This document shows positions 35,462 through 44,784 of a DNA stretch of 64,000 nucleotides, one piece after another. Under the pieces are notes generated by a model. That model saw only the letters and a program-made list of their open reading frames with translations. It ran no database searches and was not told where the DNA came from. Source of the DNA: a virus. Position 1 is the first letter of the stretch, and each line of letters begins with the position of its first letter. The position numbers and the translations under genes were made by a program. The stretch is from the IMG/VR virus record IMGVR_UViG_3300017751_003243, positions 1 to 64,000 of that record; one strand, given 5' to 3'.

Positions 35462-36837
35462 TGAGCGAACTAGAAAAAATTAAAAAATTAATGCCTGTGA
35501 TTGAGGAGCAAACATCTCCTACATTCTGCTTGGCCAAATGGCATCACACCACAATATATCTAGCAACAGGTGAAACGCATAGTTGTTATCACCCTGCTCC
35601 GCACCCTATACCATTAGAAGAACTAAAAGATAATCCAAGTGCATTACATAACACCATAGAAAAGAAAGACCAACGTAAGAAAATGTTATGTGGCGAAAAG
35701 CCAGACGGTTGTAATTACTGTTGGAAGATTGAAGCTATGGGTAAAGACTATGTAAGTGATAGACATATTAAAACAACAAGCATTTATAATGAAGAAAGAT
35801 TAGCGGAAATAAAACAAAAAGGGGCGGATTTTAATGTAAATCCGGAATACATTGAAATAAGTTTTAGTAATGAATGTAATTTTAAATGCGGATATTGTCA
35901 CCCTAAAGCATCTAGCAGATACTATAATGAAATAAAACAACACGGACCATACAGTATGTCTACTTCACATAGACAAGATATTGATTGGTTTAAGATTTAC
36001 AAGAAGGAAGAAGAGAATCCATACGTAGACGCATGGTGGAGATGGTGGCCTGAAGTAAGTAAGACACTAAACATATTGCGTATAACAGGTGGCGAACCTC
36101 TAATGCACAAGAGCTTATGGGAATTGTTTGATAAGCTAGAAGCAGATCCAAAACCACACATACAAATAGAAGTCAACAGTAACATGGGTGTTAAGCCCAA
36201 GCTAGTAGAAAAGTTAACTTCTACTGTTAAAAGATTAAAAGAAAAGAATTGTATTAAAAGTTTTAAACTGTATACAAGCATTGACACTTGGGGACCTAGG
36301 GCCGAATATGCTCGTACAGGACTAGATATAAAGTTATGGGAACAGAACTTAGATCACTATCTAAGTAACACAGGATGGCCTGTAACGTTTATGATTACAT
36401 TTAATATATTTGGTGTAACTAGTTTTAATTTATTATTAGAAAAAATACTAGAATGGCGACACAAATATAATAGTGATGACAATGCCACACAATGGCAACG
36501 TGTTAGATTTGATACTCCTCATTTGAAAGAGCCAATCATATATGACATGAACATATTACCCAAGGAAGAATTTATGCCGTATATGGAAAGTCACTTAAAA
36601 TATATGCACGACTATCAAGATGATCAAGACAGAACAAAGTTTAGTTCATTAGAAGTAGAAAAATTTAGACGTGTGGTTGACTATATGCGTACAACAAACA
36701 TTGAACCTGCTAAATTAGATCAAGGACGTAGAGATTTTTATCGTTGGTTTACAGAGTTCGATAAACGTAGAGACTGTAACTTAACTGAAACGTTTCCTGA
36801 ATTAAAAGGGTTCTATAATGAATGTTCTAAAACCTAA
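35461..36837 (+). CDS. Radical SAM protein, N-terminal SPASM-like type (group A)
   Basis: A 458-residue protein. The radical SAM core begins at CNFKCGYC (Cys139, Cys143, Cys146), which would bind the [4Fe-4S] cluster that cleaves S-adenosylmethionine. ITGGEPLMHKSLW is the GGEP motif. Unlike classical SPASM enzymes, the extra cysteine-bearing region is before the core: FCLAKW at 22-27, a SCYH segment, and GCNYCWKIEAMG. The C-terminus ends in the TFPELKGF motif shared with the other group A proteins (37738, 48953, 53361 and, more loosely, 54911). Such proteins occur in marine T4-like phages; their substrates are not known to me. Confidence 0.85.
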   Translation: MSELEKIKKLMPVIEEQTSPTFCLAKWHHTTIYLATGETHSCYHPAPHPIPLEELKDNPSALHNTIEKKDQRKKMLCGEKPDGCNYCWKIEAMGKDYVSDRHIKTTSIYNEERLAEIKQKGADFNVNPEYIEISFSNECNFKCGYCHPKASSRYYNEIKQHGPYSMSTSHRQDIDWFKIYKKEEENPYVDAWWRWWPEVSKTLNILRITGGEPLMHKSLWELFDKLEADPKPHIQIEVNSNMGVKPKLVEKLTSTVKRLKEKNCIKSFKLYTSIDTWGPRAEYARTGLDIKLWEQNLDHYLSNTGWPVTFMITFNIFGVTSFNLLLEKILEWRHKYNSDDNATQWQRVRFDTPHLKEPIIYDMNILPKEEFMPYMESHLKYMHDYQDDQDRTKFSSLEVEKFRRVVDYMRTTNIEPAKLDQGRRDFYRWFTEFDKRRDCNLTETFPELKGFYNECSKT

Positions 36838-37738
36838 GTACTACAAATACACACCTGGAGCAAATGATCAAGATAGGTTGTTTAAGGATTTACAAGAAGT
36901 ATTAGTAAATGACAACAATAAAAAGCCTCTGCATATTAATCAAAATGTAAAGAATACAGAGTTCTGGGTCAAACGTGGCAAGAGAGAATGCACACTAGTA
37001 TTGGGTGAAAGCTGGACATATGGTGAAAGCCTTGAAGGCCGTGTACAATCAGCATTAATGAAATGGGACTTAGATACACAGATAAGATACTGTTGGGGTA
37101 CACAGGTTGCTACACTACTGGACACAGATTACTATCAGTATGCTATACCAGGAAACAACAATTTTTATATCTTTGGCAACGTAGAAAGATTACTAAAATA
37201 TCTATCACCTCAATACGATAAAATATATTTGTTAGTACAAATGACAGAGCCAAGTAGAGAAGATATTGTTATCAACGAATTAGGTGATCATCCTATTGCT
37301 AGGTTATATGATATAAATTATGTAAGTGGCATGAGTGTTAAAGACTGGTGTGTTGAAAACGAACACATTTTTTACACACAATTAAACGATACTATTGCAA
37401 AGTTTAATAACGTAAAAGCCACTGCCTGGAAAAACTTTTGTACGCAACAAAATGAAAACTATTGGGGATTTACTATGATTAAAGAAACATGGATGGAATT
37501 TAGTGCTAGGATGTCTGGCTTTAAATTACAAAGTCCTGATTTTTATGTTGCGGCTTGGTTAAAGAACTTTGTAAGTGATTATCCTGTAGTTCAAGAAAAT
37601 AAATATTTCAATAAGCAATTAGACAAGATTGAAGCGTCAAATAACTTTTTAAAACAAAGCCAAGATCATTGTCCTCACCCTGTAGCGGCCGCACACAAGG
37701 TTTGGGGATATAATGTCTATACACTGATGGACAAGTAA
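36818..37738 (+). CDS. SGNH-hydrolase-like protein
   Basis: A 306-residue protein. LVLGESWTYGESL places a nucleophile-like Ser65 in the block I position of SGNH/GDSL hydrolases. Near the C-terminus DHCPHPVAAAHKVWG carries the D-x-x-H pattern of block V. It overlaps the upstream radical SAM gene by 20 bases and ends 1 base into the next one, so the two enzyme types are paired. SGNH proteins commonly add or remove acyl groups on sugars. That role here is inference. Confidence 0.65.
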   Translation: MNVLKPKYYKYTPGANDQDRLFKDLQEVLVNDNNKKPLHINQNVKNTEFWVKRGKRECTLVLGESWTYGESLEGRVQSALMKWDLDTQIRYCWGTQVATLLDTDYYQYAIPGNNNFYIFGNVERLLKYLSPQYDKIYLLVQMTEPSREDIVINELGDHPIARLYDINYVSGMSVKDWCVENEHIFYTQLNDTIAKFNNVKATAWKNFCTQQNENYWGFTMIKETWMEFSARMSGFKLQSPDFYVAAWLKNFVSDYPVVQENKYFNKQLDKIEASNNFLKQSQDHCPHPVAAAHKVWGYNVYTLMDK

Positions 37739-38913
37739 TGAGTAAGACACTTTGCATACTACCCTGGATTCATATGTACGTCAATGCTGACGGAAGTGTG
37801 TTACCTTGTTGCATAGGTGATTACAAACAGCCTTTAGGAAATACACACAATCGTAGCATAGAAGATATTTGGAACAGTCATGAATATAAAACATTAAGAA
37901 AGCAATTACTTAATGGAGAAAAGCCTAGTATATGTAATCAATGTTGGAAACATGAAGAAGCAGGTAACACTAGCTCACGCATGAGTAACAATAAACGTTT
38001 CAAAGAAGAATTAAAATTTATAGAAACAACTAACGAAGATGGTAGCTTAGATGAAATGAATCTACGTTACTTTGATGTGCGTTGGAGTAACATTTGTAAT
38101 TTTAAATGTAGAACGTGTAGTTCAACATATAGTTCTAGCTGGGCTCAAGAAGATAACTCAACAAAGTTTGCACCTGAAAAACCTGTTTATATATTTGCAG
38201 GAGGTAATAACAATGATAACCTGTATCAACAATTCAAACCTCATTTTAAAAACATAAAAGTATTTTACTTTGCAGGTGGCGAGCCGTTGCTTACTGATAA
38301 GCACTATGATATACTAGAACATTTAATTGAAACAGGAAATACTAAAGTAAGATTAGAATACAACTCAAACGTAAGTAAATTAAAATATAAAAAGAAAAGC
38401 ATTATAGATTTATGGAATCAGTTCGAAGACGTTCAAGTAAGTGCTAGTTTAGATAGTTACGGACCAAGAGCAGAATATATTAGAGCAGGAACTGATTGGG
38501 ATCTAATTACGACTAATTTAAAAGTAATACGTGAACAAGCACCTCATGTAAAAATAAGTTTTAACACAGTAGTAAGTATTTTTAATCTGTGTACACTAAC
38601 AGACTTCTTAAATGAAATACAAAACGTAGATCCTAATAGTGCTAGTATGTATAACATTGTTGATCCACATTACTATAGTGTAAACGCATTACCTGAAGAA
38701 TACAAGACTATTGCGTTAGAAAAGATACAAAAATATATGAATAGTAATCCAGGAAAATATAAGTGGCAACTAGAAGGTGTTGTACGTTATATTGAAAATA
38801 GTAAGTTTGATGAAAGTGCGTTAAAGCAGTTTAGAGCAAAGACTCAACACTATGACTTTATTAGAAATCAAAAATTTATTGAAACGTTTCCTGAACTTAA
38901 AAGTGTATTATAG
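37738..38913 (+). CDS. Radical SAM protein, N-terminal SPASM-like type (group A)
   Basis: A 391-residue protein. N-terminal Cys cluster: CILPWIH ... VLPCCIGD ... EDIWNS ... ICNQCWKHE, a layout usually seen C-terminally in SPASM domains. The core follows with CNFKCRTC (Cys120, 124, 127) and YFAGGEPLLTDKHY as GGEP motif. ASLDSYGPRAEYIRAG resembles the beta-strand after the motif in peptide- or sugar-acting relatives. It ends in ETFPELKSVL. It converges with the minus-strand SGNH gene, the two 3' ends overlapping by 17 bases. Confidence 0.87.
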   Translation: MSKTLCILPWIHMYVNADGSVLPCCIGDYKQPLGNTHNRSIEDIWNSHEYKTLRKQLLNGEKPSICNQCWKHEEAGNTSSRMSNNKRFKEELKFIETTNEDGSLDEMNLRYFDVRWSNICNFKCRTCSSTYSSSWAQEDNSTKFAPEKPVYIFAGGNNNDNLYQQFKPHFKNIKVFYFAGGEPLLTDKHYDILEHLIETGNTKVRLEYNSNVSKLKYKKKSIIDLWNQFEDVQVSASLDSYGPRAEYIRAGTDWDLITTNLKVIREQAPHVKISFNTVVSIFNLCTLTDFLNEIQNVDPNSASMYNIVDPHYYSVNALPEEYKTIALEKIQKYMNSNPGKYKWQLEGVVRYIENSKFDESALKQFRAKTQHYDFIRNQKFIETFPELKSVL

Positions 38914-39775
38914 GATCTGGTTTTTCATCAGGCTTTATATTAGTTTCGTAATAAAACATATCCAACCAACGTTGTTGCATATTAAACAAATGAAAATCCT
39001 TTTTATCATTACTTGCATCTCGCAATAGTTTGATCCATTTGTTTTGTGCTTCTTCTACTGCTCTATCAGTAGTGTCCTTCCAGTCGTGTTTAAATGTATC
39101 CTTTAGAAATACATAGTGTTCCATAGGACTAGGATGTCCGTCTTGAAAGTTTTTATGAACTGTTTTTCTATCTCTTTTAAATTTACTTTCAATATTATTG
39201 TTATATAATGTTTGATAAAAGCTAGGCAATATTTCTCCTAGACTAGGAGCATAGTATTTCATCATGTCATCTATTCTATGATTCTTATCCCGTGTTGCAC
39301 CAGACCACTGATCTGTTTGCTCTAGTATATCACACATTTGTAGAAAGTGATATTGTGTTTTATGTTTTAGCATTTCATGTCCTGCTTTTATAAATGCTAA
39401 ATCTCTTACGTATGCACCATACTCACTAAAGTAATCTCTTACAAATTCTTCTCTGTATTGTTTTTGTGAGTAAATATTACCTGGAGTCATCCAAGGTCCG
39501 TTTGGATCCTGCGGAACATATCTATCTTCTCTACAAACATTGGTCCATTGTACAATAACTAAATCTTCATGCGTAAAGTCATAAACAGCATCGGCCTGCA
39601 TAAGCATATTGAATATAAAGTGATTACCTGCACCACTTCTACCAAAGTTTACAAAAGTACAGTCTAGTTCTTGCCCTAGTGCGTTTGCCCAGGTTCCCCA
39701 CATATAGTGAGTAAAGCTACAACCAAACGTAAACAGTCTTTTTGGTTTGTTATGATATAATACTTTCTTACTCAT
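38897..39775 (-). CDS. SGNH-hydrolase-like protein
   Basis: A 292-residue protein on the minus strand. RLFTFGCSFTHYMWGTWANAL provides a GCS nucleophile motif (Ser20) and the start of block I. VNFGRSGAGNHFIFN gives the Gly and Asn of blocks II-III. QDGHPSPMEHYVFLK near the C-terminus is a D-x-H block V. It is downstream of the glycosyltransferase-like gene at 39768, overlapping by 8 bases, in a two-gene minus-strand unit. Confidence 0.7.
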   Translation of the reverse strand: MSKKVLYHNKPKRLFTFGCSFTHYMWGTWANALGQELDCTFVNFGRSGAGNHFIFNMLMQADAVYDFTHEDLVIVQWTNVCREDRYVPQDPNGPWMTPGNIYSQKQYREEFVRDYFSEYGAYVRDLAFIKAGHEMLKHKTQYHFLQMCDILEQTDQWSGATRDKNHRIDDMMKYYAPSLGEILPSFYQTLYNNNIESKFKRDRKTVHKNFQDGHPSPMEHYVFLKDTFKHDWKDTTDRAVEEAQNKWIKLLRDASNDKKDFHLFNMQQRWLDMFYYETNIKPDEKPDPIIHF

Positions 39776-41036
39776 CTGCTAGATCTCTCATTTTAAGTGC
39801 CACATTTTTAAACTTTTCTTTAGTATACTTACCTTCTAAAAGTGTTTTAAAGTTATGCACCAATACCTGTTCGTTTTTAAACTTCCATCGTATGTGTTGT
39901 TTTACAGTTGGTAATGTTCTAATGTAATCTATTTGTTTGCATACTTCTTTCCACAAAGCTCTCCAACGTTTTACAGGGTCATGGATATCATCAAAACTTA
40001 AATCAAACCAATCGTCATATAATTTATATCCGTAATCTACCATGCGTTTGTTAATGCCAGGTTGTCCCCATATAACAAAAGGTTGCATATGATATATGCT
40101 TCTAAAAGTTTTTTCACTCCAGAACAAACTAGTTCCATGCCAATCATTTACAAACGTTTCGTTTACTATTTGAAACAATGATTGATCATTTAGATCACTG
40201 TGTAATGCAGTTGCATGATTAGTTTTAAAATCTTCCGTGTCTACAATCAAAGGTAGATGTTTCTTAAAATTTTTTAATTGCTGAAAATTTACACCACTGT
40301 TTGGAAAAGGCATCTCAGTAAGATAATAATCTAAGTTCATACCTTTTAAACTTCCATGACTAACATACATATCTTTAAAATGTTTGCTGTTGAATATTTC
40401 CATAGCACTAAAAGTTCTGTGTGGTCTGTTTACCCTACTTAAACTTAATCCTAGTTTATTGAATTGAGGGTGATGGTATTTTAACTTTGTTCTTTTTACT
40501 GCGGTATTAATTCTTTTATCTACAATAGCATCAACGTCTATGTTCCCACTCAACTCGACTTCTGTTTGTCCAGCTGTGCCAAATATCATCTGTTCAAAGT
40601 TTAGATATGTAAACACGTTAATACTTGTTTTTATGTTATGTTCCATGTTATAACGCATGATGTTATCATTGTCTTTCATGTTACTGCTGGTAAAAAATAT
40701 CCTGCGTGGATCTATGTCATACTTTTTAGCCATCTTATATAGAATATCAAAATACGGTTCTCCGTAGATAGTGCTAAATCCTTCAGTACTTGCATCAAAA
40801 AGAAAGAAACATTTCTTATCTTCCTTCATTTGATTTTGGACTTTTTTCTTAACATAGGTAAAAAAGTCAGTATCAGGGTACCATTTTGGATAGCCAATTA
40901 GCACAGTAATAACAGTGATATCGTCATGTACTATTTCATTCGTTCTAAAAGCCTTCTCCAATTCTACTGTAGTCTGAGTAAACTCGGGATCTTGTACAAA
41001 AGAGTTGAATCTTAAGAAGCCACGTATACGTTTCAT
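39768..41036 (-). CDS. Glycosyltransferase-like protein
   Basis: A 422-residue protein, first gene of a minus-strand unit behind an exact TATAAATA. Around residues 290-345 the sequence NETFVNDWHGTSLFWSEKTFRSIY, QPFVIWGQPG, and YGYKLYDDWFDLSFDDI follows the pattern of the C-terminal donor-binding part of fucosyltransferase-like and other GT-B phage transferases (SEKTF ... PFI ... G ... GF). The N-terminus has no known motif. I infer a transferase; the sugar is unknown. Confidence 0.5.
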   Translation of the reverse strand: MKRIRGFLRFNSFVQDPEFTQTTVELEKAFRTNEIVHDDITVITVLIGYPKWYPDTDFFTYVKKKVQNQMKEDKKCFFLFDASTEGFSTIYGEPYFDILYKMAKKYDIDPRRIFFTSSNMKDNDNIMRYNMEHNIKTSINVFTYLNFEQMIFGTAGQTEVELSGNIDVDAIVDKRINTAVKRTKLKYHHPQFNKLGLSLSRVNRPHRTFSAMEIFNSKHFKDMYVSHGSLKGMNLDYYLTEMPFPNSGVNFQQLKNFKKHLPLIVDTEDFKTNHATALHSDLNDQSLFQIVNETFVNDWHGTSLFWSEKTFRSIYHMQPFVIWGQPGINKRMVDYGYKLYDDWFDLSFDDIHDPVKRWRALWKEVCKQIDYIRTLPTVKQHIRWKFKNEQVLVHNFKTLLEGKYTKEKFKNVALKMRDLADE

Positions 41037-41049
41037 ATTAATAATCTTC

Positions 41050-41057
41050 CATAAATA
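41050..41057 (+). promoter_or_regulatory. Late-promoter-like element CATAAATA (rightward)
   Basis: It lies in the 61-base gap between divergent genes. The predicted start is A at 41063, leaving a 35-base leader with AGGAG at 41087-41091 before the GTG at 41098. It heads the long operon 41098-53380. Confidence 0.65.
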
Positions 41058-41063
41058 TTACTA

Positions 41064-41071
41064 TATTTATA
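41064..41071 (-). promoter_or_regulatory. Exact T4 late promoter TATAAATA (leftward)
   Basis: On the minus strand the octamer matches the T4 late consensus at all 8 positions. The predicted start is 41058, leaving a 22-base leader before the ATG at 41036. It lies six bases from the rightward element, so the two start sites would cross slightly. Confidence 0.75.
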
Positions 41072-41097
41072 TACGCATTTAATGGTAGGAGATTAGT

Positions 41098-42240
41098 GTG
41101 AAGATTAGTTTTATCGGATTGGGTAAACTTGGTTTACCTTGTGCAGAAGCAGTAGCACAAAAAGGACATACAGTAAGCGGTTACGACATAGTAAACGTAA
41201 CTAGCGACACAATTAACGTAAAAGATAGCATAGCAGAAGCAGTAGCAGGTCAAGACATAGTGTTTGTTGCTGTACCAACACCACACGACCCAGCCTATGA
41301 TGGCAGAGCTCCTACGGCTCATTTAGAACCCAAAGACTTTTCATATGACATTGTAAAAGAGTGTTTAGAAGAAGCCAACAAGTTTATGACAAAGAATCAA
41401 CTGCTTGTTCTTATTAGTACAGTATTACCTGGCACAACACGTAGAGAATTTGTACCGTTAGTAAACAACACAAGATTTGTTTACAATCCATATCTTATTG
41501 CTATGGGTACAGTTGCTTGGGATATGATTAATCCTGAAATGATTATGATTGGAACCGAAGATGGAAGTGCTACAACTGATGCTAGAGAGTTAGTAAAATT
41601 TTATCAAAGCATTATGGAAAACAATCCACGTTACGAAATAGGTACTTGGGACGAATGTGAATGTATAAAAGTTTTCTACAACACATTTATTAGTACAAAG
41701 ATTGGACTAGTCAATATGATGCAGGACGTAGCACAGAAGCAAGGCAACATTAATGTTGATGTTGTAACAAGAGCTCTTTCAAAGTCAACAATGCGTATCA
41801 TTAGTAAAGCATATATGAAAGCAGGTATGGGCGATGGCGGTGCTTGTCACCCACGTGATAATATTGCTCTACGTTACATGGCACAAGAACTTGGACTAGG
41901 TTACGATTTATTTGATAGTGTAATGAATGCAAGAGAGAAACAAGCAGAAAACATGGCTATTGAAATATTAAAATACGGAAACAAGGTTCAGTTTAGTAGC
42001 GATAGTTATAAGCCAGGTGTTGATTATGTTGACGGTAGCTACAGTTTACTAGTACAACACTACATAAAAAAACATGGCGGTTATGTTGTAAAAGAAAAGC
42101 CAATGATCTATGTGTTGGTACATGAAGGAGATACAGTTCCTGATAACGTACCTGTGTTCGATCCTTGGAGAACATACAAAGGAACCAACGTAGTTTATTA
42201 TGGAAACACAAGGAAAAACAAAGGTATAATTTGTGAGTAA
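41098..42240 (+). CDS. Nucleotide-sugar dehydrogenase (UDP-glucose/GDP-mannose dehydrogenase family)
   Basis: A 380-residue protein. ISFIGLGKLGLPCAEAVA is the N-terminal NAD-binding G-x-G-x-x-G motif. The middle has the family's KVFYNTFIS helix. GDGGACHPRDN places the thiol nucleophile at Cys250, the residue that forms the thiohemiacetal during oxidation of the sugar C6 alcohol to a uronic acid. The start is GTG, because the only nearby ATG (41082) runs into a stop after four codons; AGGAG lies six bases upstream of the GTG. The exact sugar is not known. A shorter relative is at 46380. Confidence 0.8.
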   Translation: MKISFIGLGKLGLPCAEAVAQKGHTVSGYDIVNVTSDTINVKDSIAEAVAGQDIVFVAVPTPHDPAYDGRAPTAHLEPKDFSYDIVKECLEEANKFMTKNQLLVLISTVLPGTTRREFVPLVNNTRFVYNPYLIAMGTVAWDMINPEMIMIGTEDGSATTDARELVKFYQSIMENNPRYEIGTWDECECIKVFYNTFISTKIGLVNMMQDVAQKQGNINVDVVTRALSKSTMRIISKAYMKAGMGDGGACHPRDNIALRYMAQELGLGYDLFDSVMNAREKQAENMAIEILKYGNKVQFSSDSYKPGVDYVDGSYSLLVQHYIKKHGGYVVKEKPMIYVLVHEGDTVPDNVPVFDPWRTYKGTNVVYYGNTRKNKGIICE

Positions 42241-43132
42241 AATACTAATAGCAGGTGATAGCAACGCACTAGGAGAATGGGGAACTATTGTTCCAGGACC
42301 TGCCTGTGCGAATCCTAATCACCCAGAAGTATTTCGTCCATGGAATAAAGAAAAATATTTAGAAGGCGATCATGCTAAACCCTTTCAGGTTGTTTGGCCA
42401 GGCTTTGGATATTACTTAGATCAAAAAGGACACGCAACAGTTAACTATGCGTTTGGCGGCTGTGGTAACTTTCAAGCATTATATAAAGTAGAAGAAGCAC
42501 TAGGACTAGCACCTTGCTTTACAAGTCCTGTATTTTACAATCCTGATTGTATTGTATGGATGATTTCAGAACCTTGTAGAGATTTAAAACAGCTATCAGA
42601 TGAAGCAGGGTTATATGACCTAGACAAGTACTACAAAGCATCAGATGATCTTGTACAAAATGCAAAAACAATTAAAGAAATAAATGACGGATTATTACAA
42701 CACGCATTAGATGGTGCACAAAAAATATATGAAGAAACCAACATACCTTGGGTAATAATAGAAGGTTGGACCAAAGTAGAATTAAAAGAACACCACACAT
42801 TTGTGAAACATATTCACAAAGACTGGATGGCCAAACTTATTAATAGACCTGTACCAATGTTTAGTAGTTGGCAGACTATAGATAATATTAGAAGGCGTAG
42901 ACCTGACCTAACTGAAAGTGCGTCAGAAAGTTTACGTTTATTTCAACGACAAAAACCAGAGCTAGGTATTCCAGATATACCAGAAGGCCCTGACAATGAA
43001 TTTAAAAGAATAGTTGATGATTACGAAGAAGTAATTAAGATTATGAATGAAAGTCCGTTGTTTCCTGATAACTGTCACCCAGATAGAACTTTACAGGAGC
43101 AACTGGCGTACGAGCTAGAACTTTATGTATGA
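42233..43132 (+). CDS. SGNH-hydrolase-like protein
   Basis: Starts at GTG, overlapping the dehydrogenase by 8 bases. The 299-residue product begins KILIAGDSNALGEWG, the GDS motif with nucleophile-like Ser10. FGGCGNFQALY gives the glycine/Asn block, and the C-terminal PDNCHPDRTLQEQLAYEL is block V with His. It is the third SGNH-type protein in the window, with different middle sequence from the others. The role is probably esterase or acyl transfer on a carbohydrate, by inference. Confidence 0.65.
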   Translation: MSKILIAGDSNALGEWGTIVPGPACANPNHPEVFRPWNKEKYLEGDHAKPFQVVWPGFGYYLDQKGHATVNYAFGGCGNFQALYKVEEALGLAPCFTSPVFYNPDCIVWMISEPCRDLKQLSDEAGLYDLDKYYKASDDLVQNAKTIKEINDGLLQHALDGAQKIYEETNIPWVIIEGWTKVELKEHHTFVKHIHKDWMAKLINRPVPMFSSWQTIDNIRRRRPDLTESASESLRLFQRQKPELGIPDIPEGPDNEFKRIVDDYEEVIKIMNESPLFPDNCHPDRTLQEQLAYELELYV

Positions 43133-43820
43133 TGCAGTTTTTATAAGTTATAATGAACCTGACGCAGATGAAAGATATAAACGTTTACTAGAACGTTATC
43201 CTAATACAAAGAGAGTTCACGGTGTAAAAGGAATACACCAAGCACACATCAAGGCCGCAAAGAAATGTCATACAAAGATGTTTTGGGTCATTGACGGTGA
43301 TGCAGACTTATTACCAGAATTCAATTTAGATCATAAAGTAAGTGATTATGATTTAGATTGTGTCCATGTTTGGCGTAGCCAGAATCCTATCAACAATTTA
43401 GTTTACGGGTATGGGGGTGTTAAACTCCTACCAAGACGACTCACCATGAACGTAGACGTTAGCAGTACTGATATGACTACCAGTATAAGTGATAGATTCA
43501 AGGCTATGCCAATCGTGAGTAACATCACTAGTTTTAACACAGATGAGTTTAGTACTTGGAAAAGTGCTTTTAGAGAATGTGTTAAGTTATCTAGCAAAGT
43601 AATACAAGGACAAGAAAATGAAGAAACAGAACAACGACTCAACGCATGGTGTACAAAAGGAGAAGAAAAAGAGTTCGGACTATTTTGTATACGAGGTGCT
43701 AGGAGCGGTCGTGACTTTGGTCATACTAATAGGACTGCACCTAGCTTACTAGCAAAAATAAATGATTTTGATTGGTTACAAGAACGTTTCCATATGGACG
43801 AGATGAATGATACCATTTAA
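43125..43820 (+). CDS. Glycosyltransferase-like protein with DGD motif (paralog of 34580)
   Basis: A 231-residue protein matching the one at 34580 in its N-terminal half: FISYNEPDADERY ... RVHGVKG ... AHIKAA ... FWVIDGDADLL. The D-G-D would be the metal-binding motif. A central TWKSAFRECVKLSS corresponds to the AWRAGFREGVKMS of the paralog. It lacks the long C-terminal region of that paralog and so is about 60 residues shorter. It overlaps a radical SAM gene by 14 bases at its 3' end, the same pairing seen at 34580/35461. Confidence 0.5.
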   Translation: MYDAVFISYNEPDADERYKRLLERYPNTKRVHGVKGIHQAHIKAAKKCHTKMFWVIDGDADLLPEFNLDHKVSDYDLDCVHVWRSQNPINNLVYGYGGVKLLPRRLTMNVDVSSTDMTTSISDRFKAMPIVSNITSFNTDEFSTWKSAFRECVKLSSKVIQGQENEETEQRLNAWCTKGEEKEFGLFCIRGARSGRDFGHTNRTAPSLLAKINDFDWLQERFHMDEMNDTI

Positions 43821-44784
43821 GGATATTACAAAACTAGGACATAAGAATATGTTAGACAAAGGTGTGTTTAACGTAAGCTGGATCCTTGGACGTTTTTGTA
43901 ACTATAATTGTAGCTATTGTTGGCCGTATGCTAGAAGCAGTACAGTTGACCACAGACCATTTGAAGTGTACACTAGAGCAATAGATGAAATAAAACGTCA
44001 AGCAAGAGCAAATGGATTTGACAAGTTTCATTTTAGTTTCAGTGGCGGAGAACCTACAGCATATAAAAAATTTATAGATCTAGTAAAACACTATGAGGAT
44101 TATGAAAGCAAATATTTAAGCATACACATGACAAGTAATTGCAGTCCTGCAAAACGCTGGTGGCAACGCTGGCTCGACGCAACGCACATTATGGACAGAA
44201 GAACCATTACTGCAAGTTACCATGCTGAGTTTTCAAATGAAGAAGAATTTGGTGACAAGTTATTATTCTTACAGGATAATGATGTTGGTGTCACTATTAA
44301 TCAGGTAATGGTACCTGAACATTGGGAGGAATATTATGATAGAAGCAATCGATTCATTGAACGTGGTCTTCACGTTACTCTTAAGCCTCAGTCTGATCCT
44401 ACCGCTAGTTTTGTCGTTAGTGGTTATACTGATGCCCAAAAGAAAATATTACAAGAAGACAGTCAGCAAGATGAAAAACAAATGCGGTTACAAGATGTTA
44501 ATGGAGTAGAGTATTGGGTTGACCAAGCAGAAAGATTAAATGCTTTTGGCTTCAACAAGTTCAAAGGTTGGAACTGTTGGGCTGGTTATCAAAGCTGTAT
44601 TATACGAGAACCAGGCGGAGAAGTAAAACGTGCATATAGTTGCCATGATGAGCCTCTAGGCACGTTAGACGACGGATTTGAGCTGTTTAAAGCACCAATG
44701 CCGTGCATAACTCCAACCTGTGTTAGTAGTGCAGATAGCAAAATACCAAAAGAAAGGACGATAAGTAATAGTAATGGACTATAG
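43807..44784 (+). CDS. Radical SAM protein (group C)
   Basis: A 325-residue protein with the cluster motif near the N-terminus: CNYNCSYC at Cys31, 35, 38. FHFSFSGGEPTAYKKFIDL is the GGEP motif. It shares with the protein at 51900 the opening F/YKDITK, the motif context VSWxL, and the C-terminal FKGWNCWAG segment, defining a separate subfamily. The C-terminus has extra cysteines (NCWAGYQSC, YSCHD, PCITPTC) that may bind auxiliary clusters. Substrate unknown. Confidence 0.85.
   Translation: MIPFKDITKLGHKNMLDKGVFNVSWILGRFCNYNCSYCWPYARSSTVDHRPFEVYTRAIDEIKRQARANGFDKFHFSFSGGEPTAYKKFIDLVKHYEDYESKYLSIHMTSNCSPAKRWWQRWLDATHIMDRRTITASYHAEFSNEEEFGDKLLFLQDNDVGVTINQVMVPEHWEEYYDRSNRFIERGLHVTLKPQSDPTASFVVSGYTDAQKKILQEDSQQDEKQMRLQDVNGVEYWVDQAERLNAFGFNKFKGWNCWAGYQSCIIREPGGEVKRAYSCHDEPLGTLDDGFELFKAPMPCITPTCVSSADSKIPKERTISNSNGL

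Noticed and set aside
38897-38913. Rho-independent terminator at the convergent gene ends
   Set aside because: The two coding regions overlap by 17 bases and I see no stable hairpin with a T-run; likewise at 53361-53380 and 63069-63077.
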